Assembly (NCBI GenBank): GCA_021781455.1
Contig: JAJXWV010000040.1
Span: forward strand, 1 to 64,000
From: Acidobacteriota bacterium
GTDB lineage: Bacteria > Acidobacteriota > Thermoanaerobaculia > Gp7-AA8
Direction: 5' to 3'
Length of the DNA: 64,000 nucleotides
Shown in pieces: positions 55,743 to 64,000 of this stretch. The notes under the pieces are model-generated. The model had not been told where the DNA came from and searched no databases. It saw only the letters and a list, made by a program, of their open reading frames with translations. Numbering within the stretch: the stretch's first letter is position 1; each line of letters begins with the position of its first letter. The position numbers and the translations under genes were made by a program.

Positions 55743-57809
55743 ATGCGCAACATCGCCTCGAAGCTCGCTCTCCTCGCCTTCTTCATTGCCGGCATCGCCG
55801 CCTCTTCGATCGCCGCCACCAAACCAGCCGCCAGGGCACACGGCCTCGACGTCGCCGGGATGGACCGCAGCGTCAACCCGGGTGACGACTTCTTCGCCTA
55901 CGCCAACGGCCACTGGTTCAAGACCACGGTCATCCCGCCGGACCGCTCCAACTACGGCGTCTTCCCCGCACTGGGCGAGGAGGCCAACAGGAGAACGGCG
56001 ACTCTGATCCAGCAGGCCGCAAAATCGAAGGCATCGAAGGGTTCGGAGGTCCGCAAGATCGCCGACTACTACACCGCCTACATGAACGAAGCGGCCATCG
56101 AGGCGAAGGGACTGAAACCTCTCGAGAGCGAGCTCGACGCCATCGCCGCGCTCCCCGACAAGAGCGCGCTGGCGCAGTTTTTCGGCAGGCAGCTGCGCGC
56201 CGACGTCGATCCGCTGAACAACACGAACTTCCACACTGACCGGATCTTCGGAATCTGGGTCTCGCCCGATTTCGACTCACCAAACAGGAACGCCGCTTAC
56301 CTGCTCCAGGGCGGCCTGGGCATGCCCGATCGCGATTACTACCTCGGCACCGACGCCACCAGCACCGCGCTGCAGGCGAAGTACCGCGACCACATCGCCG
56401 CAGTTCTCGAGCTCGCCGGTATCTCCGGCGCGAAGGAGCGCGCCACGCGCATCTACGACCTCGAGCACAGGATCGCCGAAGCCCATGAGAGCCGCACCGA
56501 CTCCGAAGATGTGCACAAGGCGGACAACCGCTGGGCCCTCGCCGACTTTGCGGGCAAGGCGCCCGGGCTCGACTGGAAACGCTTTTTCGAAGGGGCCGCG
56601 CTCTCCACGCAGCCGAGCCTCATGGTCTGGCAACCGGGTGCCGTCACCGGAATCGCCGCTCTCGTCGAGAAGGAGCCGCTCGCCGACTGGAAGGACTACC
56701 TCACGTTCCACGCCATCGATCGCGACTCTCCCCTGCTGCCGAAGAAGTTCCTGGACGAGAACTTCAGCTTCTACGGCACCGCACTGACGGGTACGACGCA
56801 GCTGTTCCCGCGATGGAAGCTCGCCGTCGACGCCACGAATGCGGCTCTGGGCGACGCCGTCGGGAAGCTCTACGTCCGGCGCTATTTCCCGCCCGCGGCG
56901 AAAGCGGCGGCGCAGAAGATGGTCGCCAACATCGTGGCCGCCTTCGCCAACCGCATCGATCATCTCGACTGGATGGCGCCGGCCACGCGCGCGAAGGCGA
57001 AGGCCAAGCTCGACACGCTCTACATCGGCATCGGATACCCGGAGCACTGGCGCGACTACTCCGCCCTCGTCGTCCGCCGCGACGACGCCCTCGGAAATCG
57101 CGAGCGCTCCGAGCTGCTCGACTACCGCGAGGCTCTGGCGAAGCTCAAGAAGCCGGTCGACAAGTCCGAGTGGTGGATGACGCCGCAGACGGTCAACGCC
57201 GTGAACCTCCCGCTGCAGAACGCGTTGAATTTTCCCGCGGCGATCCTCAATCCGCCCTTCTTCGACGCCGCCGCCGATCCGGTGCTCAACTATGGCGGCA
57301 TCGGAACGGTCATCGGTCACGAGATCAGCCACAGTTTCGACGACCAGGGCAGCCAGTTCGACAGCCAGGGGCGCCTGGCAAACTGGTGGACGAAGGAAGA
57401 CTTCGCCCATTTCACCGCGGCGGCCGACCGGCTGGCGGCGCAGTTCGATCGCTACGAACCGCTGCCCGGCATGCACATCAACGGCAAGCTGACGCTGAGC
57501 GAGAACATCGCCGACGTGGCGGGCTTGTCCGCCTCGTACGACGGGTACCGGAAAGCGTACGGGGAAAAACCGGCGCCATCCGCGCAGGGCTTCAGCGGCG
57601 ATCAGCGATTTTTCCTCGCCTTCGCCCAGATCTGGCGGAGCAAGTTCCGGCCGGAGGCGTTGCGCGCATCGCTGCTGACCAACGGCCACGCTCCGGGCGA
57701 ATACCGGGCCGACACGGTGCGGAACATCGACGCCTGGTACGCGGCGTTCGACGTCAAGCCGGGACAGAAGCTCTACCTGTCGCCGCCCGAGCGGGTTCGC
57801 GTGTGGTGA
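55743..57809 (+). CDS. Exported M13-family (neprilysin/PepO-like) metallopeptidase
   Basis: A 688-residue exported protein (signal peptide RNIASKLALLAFFIAGIAAS). The N-terminal helical M13 domain begins with VNPGDDFFAYANGHWF. The catalytic domain holds the zinc motif GHEISHSFDD, the third ligand in SENIADVAGL, NAVNLPLQNALNFPAAIL substrate-binding sequence, and the C-terminal VRNIDAWYAAFDV. It is full length for the family. It cleaves small peptides, probably in the periplasm or at the cell surface. The open frame upstream to 55182 runs through a family A repeat and is not coding. Confidence 0.95.
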   Translation: MRNIASKLALLAFFIAGIAASSIAATKPAARAHGLDVAGMDRSVNPGDDFFAYANGHWFKTTVIPPDRSNYGVFPALGEEANRRTATLIQQAAKSKASKGSEVRKIADYYTAYMNEAAIEAKGLKPLESELDAIAALPDKSALAQFFGRQLRADVDPLNNTNFHTDRIFGIWVSPDFDSPNRNAAYLLQGGLGMPDRDYYLGTDATSTALQAKYRDHIAAVLELAGISGAKERATRIYDLEHRIAEAHESRTDSEDVHKADNRWALADFAGKAPGLDWKRFFEGAALSTQPSLMVWQPGAVTGIAALVEKEPLADWKDYLTFHAIDRDSPLLPKKFLDENFSFYGTALTGTTQLFPRWKLAVDATNAALGDAVGKLYVRRYFPPAAKAAAQKMVANIVAAFANRIDHLDWMAPATRAKAKAKLDTLYIGIGYPEHWRDYSALVVRRDDALGNRERSELLDYREALAKLKKPVDKSEWWMTPQTVNAVNLPLQNALNFPAAILNPPFFDAAADPVLNYGGIGTVIGHEISHSFDDQGSQFDSQGRLANWWTKEDFAHFTAAADRLAAQFDRYEPLPGMHINGKLTLSENIADVAGLSASYDGYRKAYGEKPAPSAQGFSGDQRFFLAFAQIWRSKFRPEALRASLLTNGHAPGEYRADTVRNIDAWYAAFDVKPGQKLYLSPPERVRVW

Positions 57810-57841
57810 GGGGACCGTCTTCCACGCTGTAGGGACGCGGT

Positions 57842-57872
57842 GGTAGGGACGCGCAGCAGCGCGTCCGCAACC
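57842..57872. repeat. Family C palindrome, copy 5 (half)
   Basis: GGTAGGGACGCGCAGCAGCG followed by CGTCCGCAAC. A short partial (GTAGGGACGCGG) directly precedes it. Confidence 0.75.
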
Positions 57873-57981
57873 CCGCGTGGGCGGAGCGCAGCCGCGGAAG
57901 GGCGACATCTGCGTAGCCCAATGCGTGAGCGTTGGGATGATGTCGGCGCCCCGCGCTCCTTACGTCTTTTCCTCGTCTGCG

Positions 57982-58014
57982 CCGGGCAGGCAGGAATGCC
58001 TGCCCCACACGGGT
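57982..58014. repeat. Family F palindrome, copy 3
   Basis: GGGCAGGCAGGAATGCCTGCCC hairpin just beyond the stop of the M24 peptidase gene. It is the same family as at 25144 and 53090. Confidence 0.65.
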
Positions 58015-58017
58015 CCT

Positions 58018-59307
58018 TCAGAACGGCTTCTCGAGCGACTCCGACTGCGGCGTGAAAAGCTTCGCGCCTTCGGGGGTGATCATCATGTCGTCCTCGATGC
58101 GGACGCCGAACTCGCCGCGGATGTAGATTCCGGGCTCGTCGCTGAAGGTCATTCCCGGCTGCGCACGCAGCGTTTTCGAGAAGCCGAACATGTCGTTCTT
58201 CACCAGGTACGGCCACTCGTGGCCTTCCATCCCGATTCCGTGGCCGACGCGATGGGTGAAGTACTTGAAGCCCGGACCGTAACCCGCGGCCGTGATGACG
58301 CCGCGCGCGGCCGCGTCGATCGACTCGAGCGGCACGCCGGGCTTCGCCGCCGCGAGCGCTGCGTTCTGGGCGTGCCTGACGATGTCGAATACTCGCTTCG
58401 CCTTCTCGCTGGCCTTGCCGAGGACGAAGGTGCGCGTGATGTCGGACTGATAGCCTTCCACGCTGCAGCCGTCGTCGACCATGATGACGGTTCCCTCGTG
58501 GATGACCTGCGGCGTGGTCGAGCCGTGCGGCAGCGCCGTGTACTCGCCGGTCTGCACGCTTGCGCCGCCACGGAATCCGATGCGCCGGTAGCCGAGATCG
58601 ATCAGGTCGGAGACCTGGTTCTGCGTCATGCCCGGCTGCAGCGCCTCGTAGACGGCGCGGTAGACCTTCCACGTCGCGGTGTTCGCCGTCTGCATCAGCT
58701 CGAGCTCGTGCGCGTCCTTGATCATCCGGCAGCCGGCCGTGATCGGGATGCCGCTGACGAGCCGCGCCTGGGGCGCGGCAGAGGCGATGCCGTGGGTCCA
58801 GACGAATTTTGCGGTTTCGTCGATGCCCATCGAGCCGCCGCTCACGCCGCGGTCCTTCAGGCCGTGCGCCAGGAGTGCGTATGGGCTCTGGTCCTCCTGC
58901 CACGTGCGCACGTCGGCCCGGCCGGCGAACGGCCCCAACGCGATCTGCTCGCGGGCGCGATCCTCCTCGAAGAAGGGGCAGACGAAGAAGGCCTCGCCCT
59001 TCGCCGGAATGACGCACGCGAAGAGGCGCTCGCCACCCGACCAGCGGATGCCGGTGAAGTAAAGCAGCGAAGTGCCGGGAGTCAGCACAAGGGCGCCGAT
59101 CTTCTGCTCGGTCATGAGCCGCTTCGCCTTTTCGATGCGGACGCGGCGCTCCTCGGGCGTGATCGGCTTCGCCTGATCGCGCATCGAGGCGAGAGCGGTG
59201 ATCGAGGGCGGCAGCGGAGCTTCGGTCTTTTCGGGCTGTGCGAACGCAGGCGTCTTCCAGAGTGCGGCCACTGCCGCCGATGCGCCGATGAACTTGCGAC
59301 GATTCAC
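58018..59307 (-). CDS. Tat-exported M24 Xaa-Pro aminopeptidase-like protein
   Basis: A 429-residue protein. Twin-arginine signal NRRKFIGASAAVAALW at the start, then a creatinase-like N-domain and an M24 pita-bread domain with all five metal ligands: MVDDGCSVEGYQSDITRTF (two Asp), HRVGHGIGMEGHE (His), FSDEPGIY (Glu) and IEDDMMIT (Glu). It likely removes residues in front of proline. Start GTG 59307 has GGAGG seven to eleven bases upstream. Confidence 0.92.
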   Translation of the reverse strand: MNRRKFIGASAAVAALWKTPAFAQPEKTEAPLPPSITALASMRDQAKPITPEERRVRIEKAKRLMTEQKIGALVLTPGTSLLYFTGIRWSGGERLFACVIPAKGEAFFVCPFFEEDRAREQIALGPFAGRADVRTWQEDQSPYALLAHGLKDRGVSGGSMGIDETAKFVWTHGIASAAPQARLVSGIPITAGCRMIKDAHELELMQTANTATWKVYRAVYEALQPGMTQNQVSDLIDLGYRRIGFRGGASVQTGEYTALPHGSTTPQVIHEGTVIMVDDGCSVEGYQSDITRTFVLGKASEKAKRVFDIVRHAQNAALAAAKPGVPLESIDAAARGVITAAGYGPGFKYFTHRVGHGIGMEGHEWPYLVKNDMFGFSKTLRAQPGMTFSDEPGIYIRGEFGVRIEDDMMITPEGAKLFTPQSESLEKPF

Positions 59308-59320
59308 GATGGGCACCTCC

Positions 59321-59409
59321 GATTTAGGATCTGAGATTGATGATTTATGAACCGATGACGTAGCTTGCCTCATCGGTTCATAAATCATCAATCTCAAATC
59401 TCAAATAGG
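59321..59409. repeat. Tandem heptamer palindrome H16 (AT-rich words)
   Basis: The left arm reads as heptamers GATTTAG, GATCTGA, GATTGAT, GATTTAT, GAACCGA (59321-59355). The right arm (59370-59409) mirrors GATTTAT, GATTGAT, GATTTGA in reverse complement almost without mismatch. It is located between divergent genes and is notably AT-rich for this genome. Confidence 0.9.
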
Positions 59410-59439
59410 AATGACACCGATCACGATAAGATCATCGTC

Positions 59440-60906
59440 ATGACGACAGAGCCCCGCCAGCCTTCGAAGACGATGGGATTCACCACCCTCTTCCTGATCG
59501 AGATGTGGGAGAGGTTCGGCTACTACGGCATGACCGCCGTGGTCGTGCTGTTCATGGTGCAGCAACTCGGCTACACCGACGATCGCGCCAATCTCACTTT
59601 CGGCGCCTTCTCCGCCCTCGCGTATGCCGTTCCGGCCATTGGCGGCTGGGTGGGCGACAAGCTGCTGGGCAGCCGGCGCACGACCATCCTCGGCTCGGTC
59701 ATTCTTTTCTTCGGCTACACGATGCTGTCCATCCCGAACCATCCGGGGTTCCTCTTCCCCGCTCTCGGTCTGGTGGCTGTGGGCGGCGGCATCTTCAAAG
59801 CGAACCCGGCGAACCTGATCTCGAAACTCTATGAAGGCGACCCGGCCAAGATCGACAGCGCCTTCACGATGTACTACATGGCGGTCAACCTCGGCGCCAC
59901 CATCTCGCAGATCGCCACGCCGCTCATCGCCATCAAGTGGGGCTGGCACACGGCGTTCGCGGTCTGCGCGGTCGGCCTCTTCATCGGCATCATCAATTAC
60001 TTCGTCATGAGCCGGTATCTCGCCCACGTCGGATCCGAGCCCGACTTCCAGCCTCTCAACCTCAAGAGGCTCTTCCTGGTTCTCATCGGCATCGCCGTCG
60101 GGATCGTGCTGGTCACGTTCATCATTCAGAACCTGACCGTGGCGCGGATGATCGTCGTTCTGGCGTTCTTCGCCATGCTGGCGATCTTCGCCATCATGAT
60201 GAGGAAGGGGACCGAGTACGAGCGCAAGGGACTCCTGGCCGTGCTGCTGCTCACCGCCCAGGGGATGCTCTTCTTCATCTTCTACCAGCAGATGTCGACG
60301 TCGCTGACGCTCTTCTCGCTGCGCAACGTCAACCTCGATTTCTATGGCTACAACGTGCCGGCCGGCCAGGTGCAGGCCCTCAATCCGATCTGGATCTTCC
60401 TGCTCAGCCCGCCGCTGGCGTGGCTCTACAACAAACTGGGCAGAGGAAAGGGAGACTTCCACATCGCCACGAAGTTCGCCATGGGCTTCGCCATCCTCAG
60501 CCTCGGTTTCTTCGCGTACGGATTCAGCGGCCATTTCGCCGTCGACGGCAAGGTCTCGTTCTGGTGGATGATCATCGGCTACGCATTCCAGTCGTTAGGC
60601 GAGCTGCTGATCAGCGGCCTTGGTCTGGCCGTCGTCGCGCGTTACGTCGGCCCCGCTTTGCGCGGCTTCATCATGGGCGTGTGGTTCCTCTCGACGGGCA
60701 TCTCACAGTATCTCGGCAGCTACGTCGCCACGTACGCGAGCGTGCCTGAGAACGTAACGAACCCGGTGCAGACGCTTCCGCTCTACACGGACCTGTTCAT
60801 GAAGCTCGGTATCGTGGCCGTGATCGGAACCGTGATCGCGGCCATGATGGTTCCGCTCATGAAGCGGCTGTCGGTGGCGAGCCAGGCGCCGGTGGAAGCG
60901 GCCTAA
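59440..60906 (+). CDS. POT-family proton-coupled oligopeptide transporter
   Basis: A 488-residue transporter, third of this family in the window. FLIEMWERFGYYGMTAVV has the ExxERFxYY motif; GGGIFKANPANLISKLY is the TM4-5 signature with FKAN in place of FKPN. Fourteen segments are predicted. It faces the Tat-exported M24 peptidase gene divergently, which could supply its substrates. Start ATG 59440; the frame open to 59365 crosses repeat H16. Confidence 0.92.
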   Translation: MTTEPRQPSKTMGFTTLFLIEMWERFGYYGMTAVVVLFMVQQLGYTDDRANLTFGAFSALAYAVPAIGGWVGDKLLGSRRTTILGSVILFFGYTMLSIPNHPGFLFPALGLVAVGGGIFKANPANLISKLYEGDPAKIDSAFTMYYMAVNLGATISQIATPLIAIKWGWHTAFAVCAVGLFIGIINYFVMSRYLAHVGSEPDFQPLNLKRLFLVLIGIAVGIVLVTFIIQNLTVARMIVVLAFFAMLAIFAIMMRKGTEYERKGLLAVLLLTAQGMLFFIFYQQMSTSLTLFSLRNVNLDFYGYNVPAGQVQALNPIWIFLLSPPLAWLYNKLGRGKGDFHIATKFAMGFAILSLGFFAYGFSGHFAVDGKVSFWWMIIGYAFQSLGELLISGLGLAVVARYVGPALRGFIMGVWFLSTGISQYLGSYVATYASVPENVTNPVQTLPLYTDLFMKLGIVAVIGTVIAAMMVPLMKRLSVASQAPVEAA

Positions 60907-60937
60907 CGGTTCGGCCTATACCGCCCACTGGCGAGAG

Positions 60938-61065
60938 GCGAGGCGGCGGAGCCGCCGGCATAATTTAGCGCCGGGCCGTGAGGCCGCCGTTCGATCAGCC
61001 TAAACCAGCGTCCGAGCACGCGAAGCGCGCGACAGATCCTTATGTCTTCCGCGCTTCTGTCGGGC
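60938..61065. repeat. Family G element, partial copy
   Basis: A GGCGGCGGAGCCGCC hairpin, TAATTTAGCGCCGGGCCGTG inverted-repeat end, then GATCAGCCTAAACCAGCGTC, matching the reverse complement of the right half of the element at 36972, up to CTTCTGTCGGGC. The stretch 61066-61256 beyond it shows no gene I can support. Confidence 0.65.
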
Positions 61066-61256
61066 ACTACGGCACGCGCGGTGCCGGACGGCGGATGGCC
61101 GCCGGGGATGAAGCAGAACCAGCGGACCCCGGCATCACCTGCGCGGCTCGCGCGGCTTCCACACGGACGTGATCACCGCCATGTTGCCGAGCGCGCGCCG
61201 CGTGCTAAATGTCCAATCCTCTCTCAGCAATTGTCACTGGACAGATGGAGGTAGCG

Positions 61257-61853
61257 ATGGCTCGAGCAGGCGGAACACTGCCGGCGATCGATGAAGCGCT
61301 CGAAGTGAAGGGCACGCCAGTGCGGGCGATGGTCGCGTTCATCGACAAGCGTCTGACACCGGAGCAAAAGGCGCGGGTGATCCGCGCCCTGCCGCCGGTC
61401 GCGGCGGACCTTCTCACGCGGCATGCCATTCTCGCCGTGGAGACGGTTCCGGTGACGGCGCTGAATCGCATCACCGAGGCTGCCGCGAAGGAAAGCGGGA
61501 CGGCCGTGGACGTGTTCGCGCGCGAAGCGGGACGGGCAGCCGCCGACGAAGCGGTTCACGGCATCTGGAAACTCGCGGCGGCGCTGGTGACTCCGACGAC
61601 ACTGCTCGCGAAAGGGAGTCGCCTCTGGTCGACCGTCTACAGCCGCGGGCGCCTCGAGATCGAGCAGCCGGAAACGGGACTGGCCGTCGTGACACTGGCC
61701 GACTTTCCGTGCGAGGAAGTCTGCTGCGCGCGCATCAGCGGATGGTACGAGCGGCTGTTCGAGCTGGCACGGGCGAAGAACATCCGCGTCGAGCAGGTCG
61801 AGTGCTACGCGAAAGGCGCGCCCGCCTGCCGCTGGACGCTGCGCTGGGATTGA
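61257..61853 (+). CDS. V4R/DUF2378-like cytoplasmic protein
   Basis: A 198-residue protein. The N-terminal part is helical (PVRAMVAFIDKRL...). The C-terminal part has the pattern of V4R-type small-ligand domains: VTLADFPCEEVCCARISGWYERLFELA and a closing CYAKGAPACRWTLRW. Such domains bind hydrophobic small molecules in sensory proteins. GGAGG at 61247 precedes ATG 61257, which I prefer to the ATG at 61209. The family assignment is tentative. Confidence 0.65.
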   Translation: MARAGGTLPAIDEALEVKGTPVRAMVAFIDKRLTPEQKARVIRALPPVAADLLTRHAILAVETVPVTALNRITEAAAKESGTAVDVFAREAGRAAADEAVHGIWKLAAALVTPTTLLAKGSRLWSTVYSRGRLEIEQPETGLAVVTLADFPCEEVCCARISGWYERLFELARAKNIRVEQVECYAKGAPACRWTLRWD

Positions 61854-61886
61854 AACCAGATCTCAGGAACAGCCTAACGGCAAGCT

Positions 61887-61945
61887 TGTCATCCCGAGCG
61901 TGAGCGAGGGATCTGGGAGGCCGGGCGGCTCTCAAAATGCCGCCG
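61887..61945. repeat. Family E element, half copy
   Basis: TCATCCCGAGCGTGAGCGAG GGATCTGGGAGG, matching one arm of the palindrome at 22927. No opposite arm is nearby. Confidence 0.65.
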
Positions 61946-62053
61946 TAGCGTGGGTGTGCGGCTGTCGCGGAACACCTCCCATACCGAGACACACCAGGCG
62001 TCGATGGCCTTGTCCCGTCCAGGCGACCGAGTATAGGTGGACGCGATACGGCT

Positions 62054-62172
62054 CGCCTTCTGTCGGGCCTGCGTGCCCTTGTACGCTGATGCGATCGCCT
62101 GCTCCGGCGGCCTGACGGCCGCCGCTAAATTCTTGCGGCGGCTCCGCCGCCTATATTGGCGACTCCGCCGCC
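62054..62172. repeat. Family G element, partial copy in reverse orientation
   Basis: CTTCTGTCGGGCC, CTGATGCGATCGCCTGCTCC and GGCGGCCTGACGGCCGCCGC mirror the left half of the element at 36972 closely. AATTCTTGCGGCGGCTCC follows with a GGCGG hairpin. It is located in the otherwise gene-free interval before the flavoprotein gene. Confidence 0.75.
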
Positions 62173-62253
62173 TGTTGAGCTCGTAACCCGCCTCTCGAGC
62201 TTGCAGCCTCGTTCAGCTCGCGCCACCGCTGTGGTACCGTCGCGCATCCATCC

Positions 62254-63552
62254 ATGAGTGACCGCTCACCGTACGACTTCGACTTTGCCGTCGTCGGCGG
62301 AGGCCCTGCCGGCTCCGCGGCCGCGATCTCGCTGGCCAGCCGCGGCCACTCCGTCATTCTCTTCGAGCGCGAGCGCTTCCCGCGCTTCCACATCGGCGAG
62401 TCGCTCATTTCCACCGCCAACGACTCGCTGACCCAGCTCGGCGTCATGGAGGACATCGAGGCCGCGTCGTTTCCTCAAAAGTGGGGCGCGCGCCTCGTCA
62501 GCCATGACGGCAGCACGGGCCGCGGCGTCGATTTCGCGGTCGTCCGCGAGGTCATGCGCGGACAGACGTGGCAGGTCGGCCGGGGCGAGTTCGACCGCAT
62601 CCTCCTGGAGCGGGCCCGCCGCGCCGGCACGGACGTCCGCGAAGAACATCGCATCACGACGTGCGAGTTCGCAACCGAGGCGGTCACGCTCTCCTTCGAG
62701 ACGGCGGACGGCCGGACCGGCAGCGTCCGCGTCCGCGCCGTCGTCGACGCCAGCGGCCGCGCCGCCGTGATCGCGCGGAAGCTCGGCCTCCGCAGGGACG
62801 AGCCGCGCCTTCCCAACATCGCCATCTTCGCCCACTACAGCGGCGTGCCACGGCTGCCGGACGACCGCCCCGACGACATCCGCATCGTCGCGCGCAGCGA
62901 CGCCGGCTGGTTCTGGCTCATCCCGATCACGAAGGATCTGATGAGCGTCGGCGTCGTCCTGCCGAAAGACCTCTACGCGCAGCTGCCACAGGGCACGCCC
63001 GAGGAGCGATTACAGCAGTCCTTCGCCGATACACCGGTCATGGCCGAGCTGATGCGCAACGCAAAGCGCGAATGGCCGGTGCGCGTCGAGAAGGACTTCT
63101 CGTACAGCACGTCGAAGTACGCAGGCGACCGCTGGATCCTCGCCGGAGACGCCGGCTCGTTCCTCGATCCCGTCTTTTCGACCGGCGTCGCGATCGCGCT
63201 GGAGTCGGGGATCGAAGCGGCCGCGGAGCTCGACCGCGCGCTGGCCCGGAACGACTTCTCGGAACGCGCCTTCGCCGCGTTCTCGAGGCGTCAGCGTCGC
63301 CGCTACGAGACCTTCCGCAGATTCGTCATCGGCTTCTACACGCCGGAGTTTCGCGACCTCTTTTACGACCCGCATCCTCCGAAGCTGATCTTCCGCTCCG
63401 TGGTCACGATCCTTGCAGGCCGCTGGGACGCGAGCCTCCGCACGCGCCTTATGAGCCGTCTGTTCTTCGTCATCGTCGCGATCCAGAGGCGCTTCCCTCT
63501 GACGCGCCGCCGCTTCCGGCGCGACGCCGCCGCGGGCTACCCCGGTCGGTGA
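62254..63552 (+). CDS. FAD-dependent monooxygenase/halogenase-like protein
   Basis: A 432-residue flavoprotein. FAD-binding VVGGGPAGSAAAISLA (residues 13-28), RFHIGESL (the IGESL segment of the halogenase group), a WFWLIPI segment near residue 226 that fits the WxWxIP motif of flavin-dependent halogenases, and GDAGSFLDPVFSTGV. The catalytic Lys seen in tryptophan halogenases was not identified. It may halogenate or hydroxylate a small, perhaps carrier-bound substrate. No biosynthetic gene lies nearby, so an unspecialised FAD oxidoreductase is the alternative. Confidence 0.82.
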   Translation: MSDRSPYDFDFAVVGGGPAGSAAAISLASRGHSVILFERERFPRFHIGESLISTANDSLTQLGVMEDIEAASFPQKWGARLVSHDGSTGRGVDFAVVREVMRGQTWQVGRGEFDRILLERARRAGTDVREEHRITTCEFATEAVTLSFETADGRTGSVRVRAVVDASGRAAVIARKLGLRRDEPRLPNIAIFAHYSGVPRLPDDRPDDIRIVARSDAGWFWLIPITKDLMSVGVVLPKDLYAQLPQGTPEERLQQSFADTPVMAELMRNAKREWPVRVEKDFSYSTSKYAGDRWILAGDAGSFLDPVFSTGVAIALESGIEAAAELDRALARNDFSERAFAAFSRRQRRRYETFRRFVIGFYTPEFRDLFYDPHPPKLIFRSVVTILAGRWDASLRTRLMSRLFFVIVAIQRRFPLTRRRFRRDAAAGYPGR

Positions 63553-63598
63553 CGACCAACCGCAGCGCGTCCGCAACTTCGCTGCCTCGGCCGCGCTG

Positions 63599-63970
63599 CT
63601 ACTGGGCCGTTGCCGGACGATGGGCCGTAAGCAGCGCGGCGCCAGTCAATCCACCGACCACGAGCACGTACCAGAGGGGAAGCGTGCCTCCCGACACCGG
63701 AATCATGGCCGTGCTGATGAGGACGAGCCCGGTCGCCGCACCGAGGGCCAGCAGAATGAGCAGAGCCCCGGTGATGCGGGCAAGCAGAGGAAGCGTCGGC
63801 AGTTTCGACGAGACTGCCAGCAGCAGATAGCCGACGCCGACGAGCAGCGTGAAGAGGACGTACATCGTGAGGCCGGCCTGTGTCGTCCACAGCCCGATGG
63901 GACCGAGGACGAGCGCAACGCCGGTCAGAAGACCGAGAACGAGGAAAATGAAGCCGGCGATGATGAGCAC
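63599..63970 (-). CDS. Small four-helix membrane protein
   Basis: A 123-residue hydrophobic protein with four predicted membrane helices (FIFLVLGLLTGVALVLG, TMYVLFTLLVGVGYLLLA, ITGALLILLALGAATGLVLI, LWYVLVVGGLTGAALL). No family is recognised. GTG 63970 is preceded by AGGAGGATG-type sequence. It is close to the right edge of the window, so upstream genes are unknown. Confidence 0.72.
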   Translation of the reverse strand: MLIIAGFIFLVLGLLTGVALVLGPIGLWTTQAGLTMYVLFTLLVGVGYLLLAVSSKLPTLPLLARITGALLILLALGAATGLVLISTAMIPVSGGTLPLWYVLVVGGLTGAALLTAHRPATAQ

Positions 63971-64000
63971 GATGACATCCTCCTATCCCGACCGGCGACG

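Noticed and set aside
61066-61256. Possible coding remnant between the partial family G copy and the V4R-like gene
   Set aside because: Short frames exist on both strands, but none has a start, an established motif or a convincing composition, so I see nothing supportable here.

Overview
The window looks like a chromosomal segment of a GC-rich (about 65 %) Gram-negative bacterium, most likely of the Acidobacteriota or a close relative. This rests on two exported von Willebrand A proteins of the acidobacterial VWFA-related type, many exported peptidases and amidases, a very large BNR/sortilin-repeat exported protein, and outer-membrane proteins (an OmpA-like lipoprotein and a small beta-barrel). 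The assignment is inference; there is no rRNA or other marker in the window. I found no transposase, integrase, cas gene, tRNA or rRNA.

Layout. 0-9 kb: exported M28 peptidase, a two-gene operon with a predicted PD-(D/E)XK nuclease-like protein, a VWA + OmpA lipoprotein pair, exonuclease III, a beta-barrel protein, a wrecked ABC-2 exporter (ATPase fused by deletion to the permease tail) and a quinone oxidoreductase. 9-16.8 kb: Nudix hydrolase, zinc alcohol dehydrogenase, MFS exporter, PII protein next to an internally deleted ammonium transporter, TetR regulator, methyltransferase, and an ECF sigma/anti-sigma/membrane protein operon. 16.9-31.6 kb: thioesterase, PilZ-like protein, MurB, two divergent POT peptide transporters, GlnRS, exported rubrerythrin, response regulator, Ser/Thr kinase and a MetX-like hydrolase. 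31.8-40 kb: 1,061-residue BNR protein, Tat-exported amidase, aldo/keto reductase, PPi-type phosphofructokinase, Gly/His-rich exported protein. 40.5-48.8 kb: MFS, then ROK kinase-SIS-MFS beside a PIG-L deacetylase (a possible amino-sugar set), an acetamidase/formamidase and a second amidase. 48.9-64 kb: acyl-CoA synthetase, peptidoglycan amidase, di-haem peroxidase, second VWA protein, M13 and M24 peptidases, third POT transporter, V4R-like protein and a halogenase-like flavoprotein.

Functional theme. The segment is rich in peptide handling: exported M28, M13 and M24 peptidases, two exported amidases, a peptidoglycan amidase and three POT-type peptide symporters. This fits a scavenging, peptide-using heterotroph.

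The most unusual content is between the genes. Nearly every intergenic space holds a palindrome. About fifteen loci have a special architecture: each arm is a run of tandem 7-nt (sometimes 8- or 9-nt) words and the opposite arm is the same word in reverse complement, while the word differs from locus to locus. A second family of about 150-240 bp inverted-repeat elements is present in seven copies, and there are at least five further short palindrome families. Several of these elements supply the stop codon or last codons of the adjacent gene. Two membrane-transport loci carry internal deletions.
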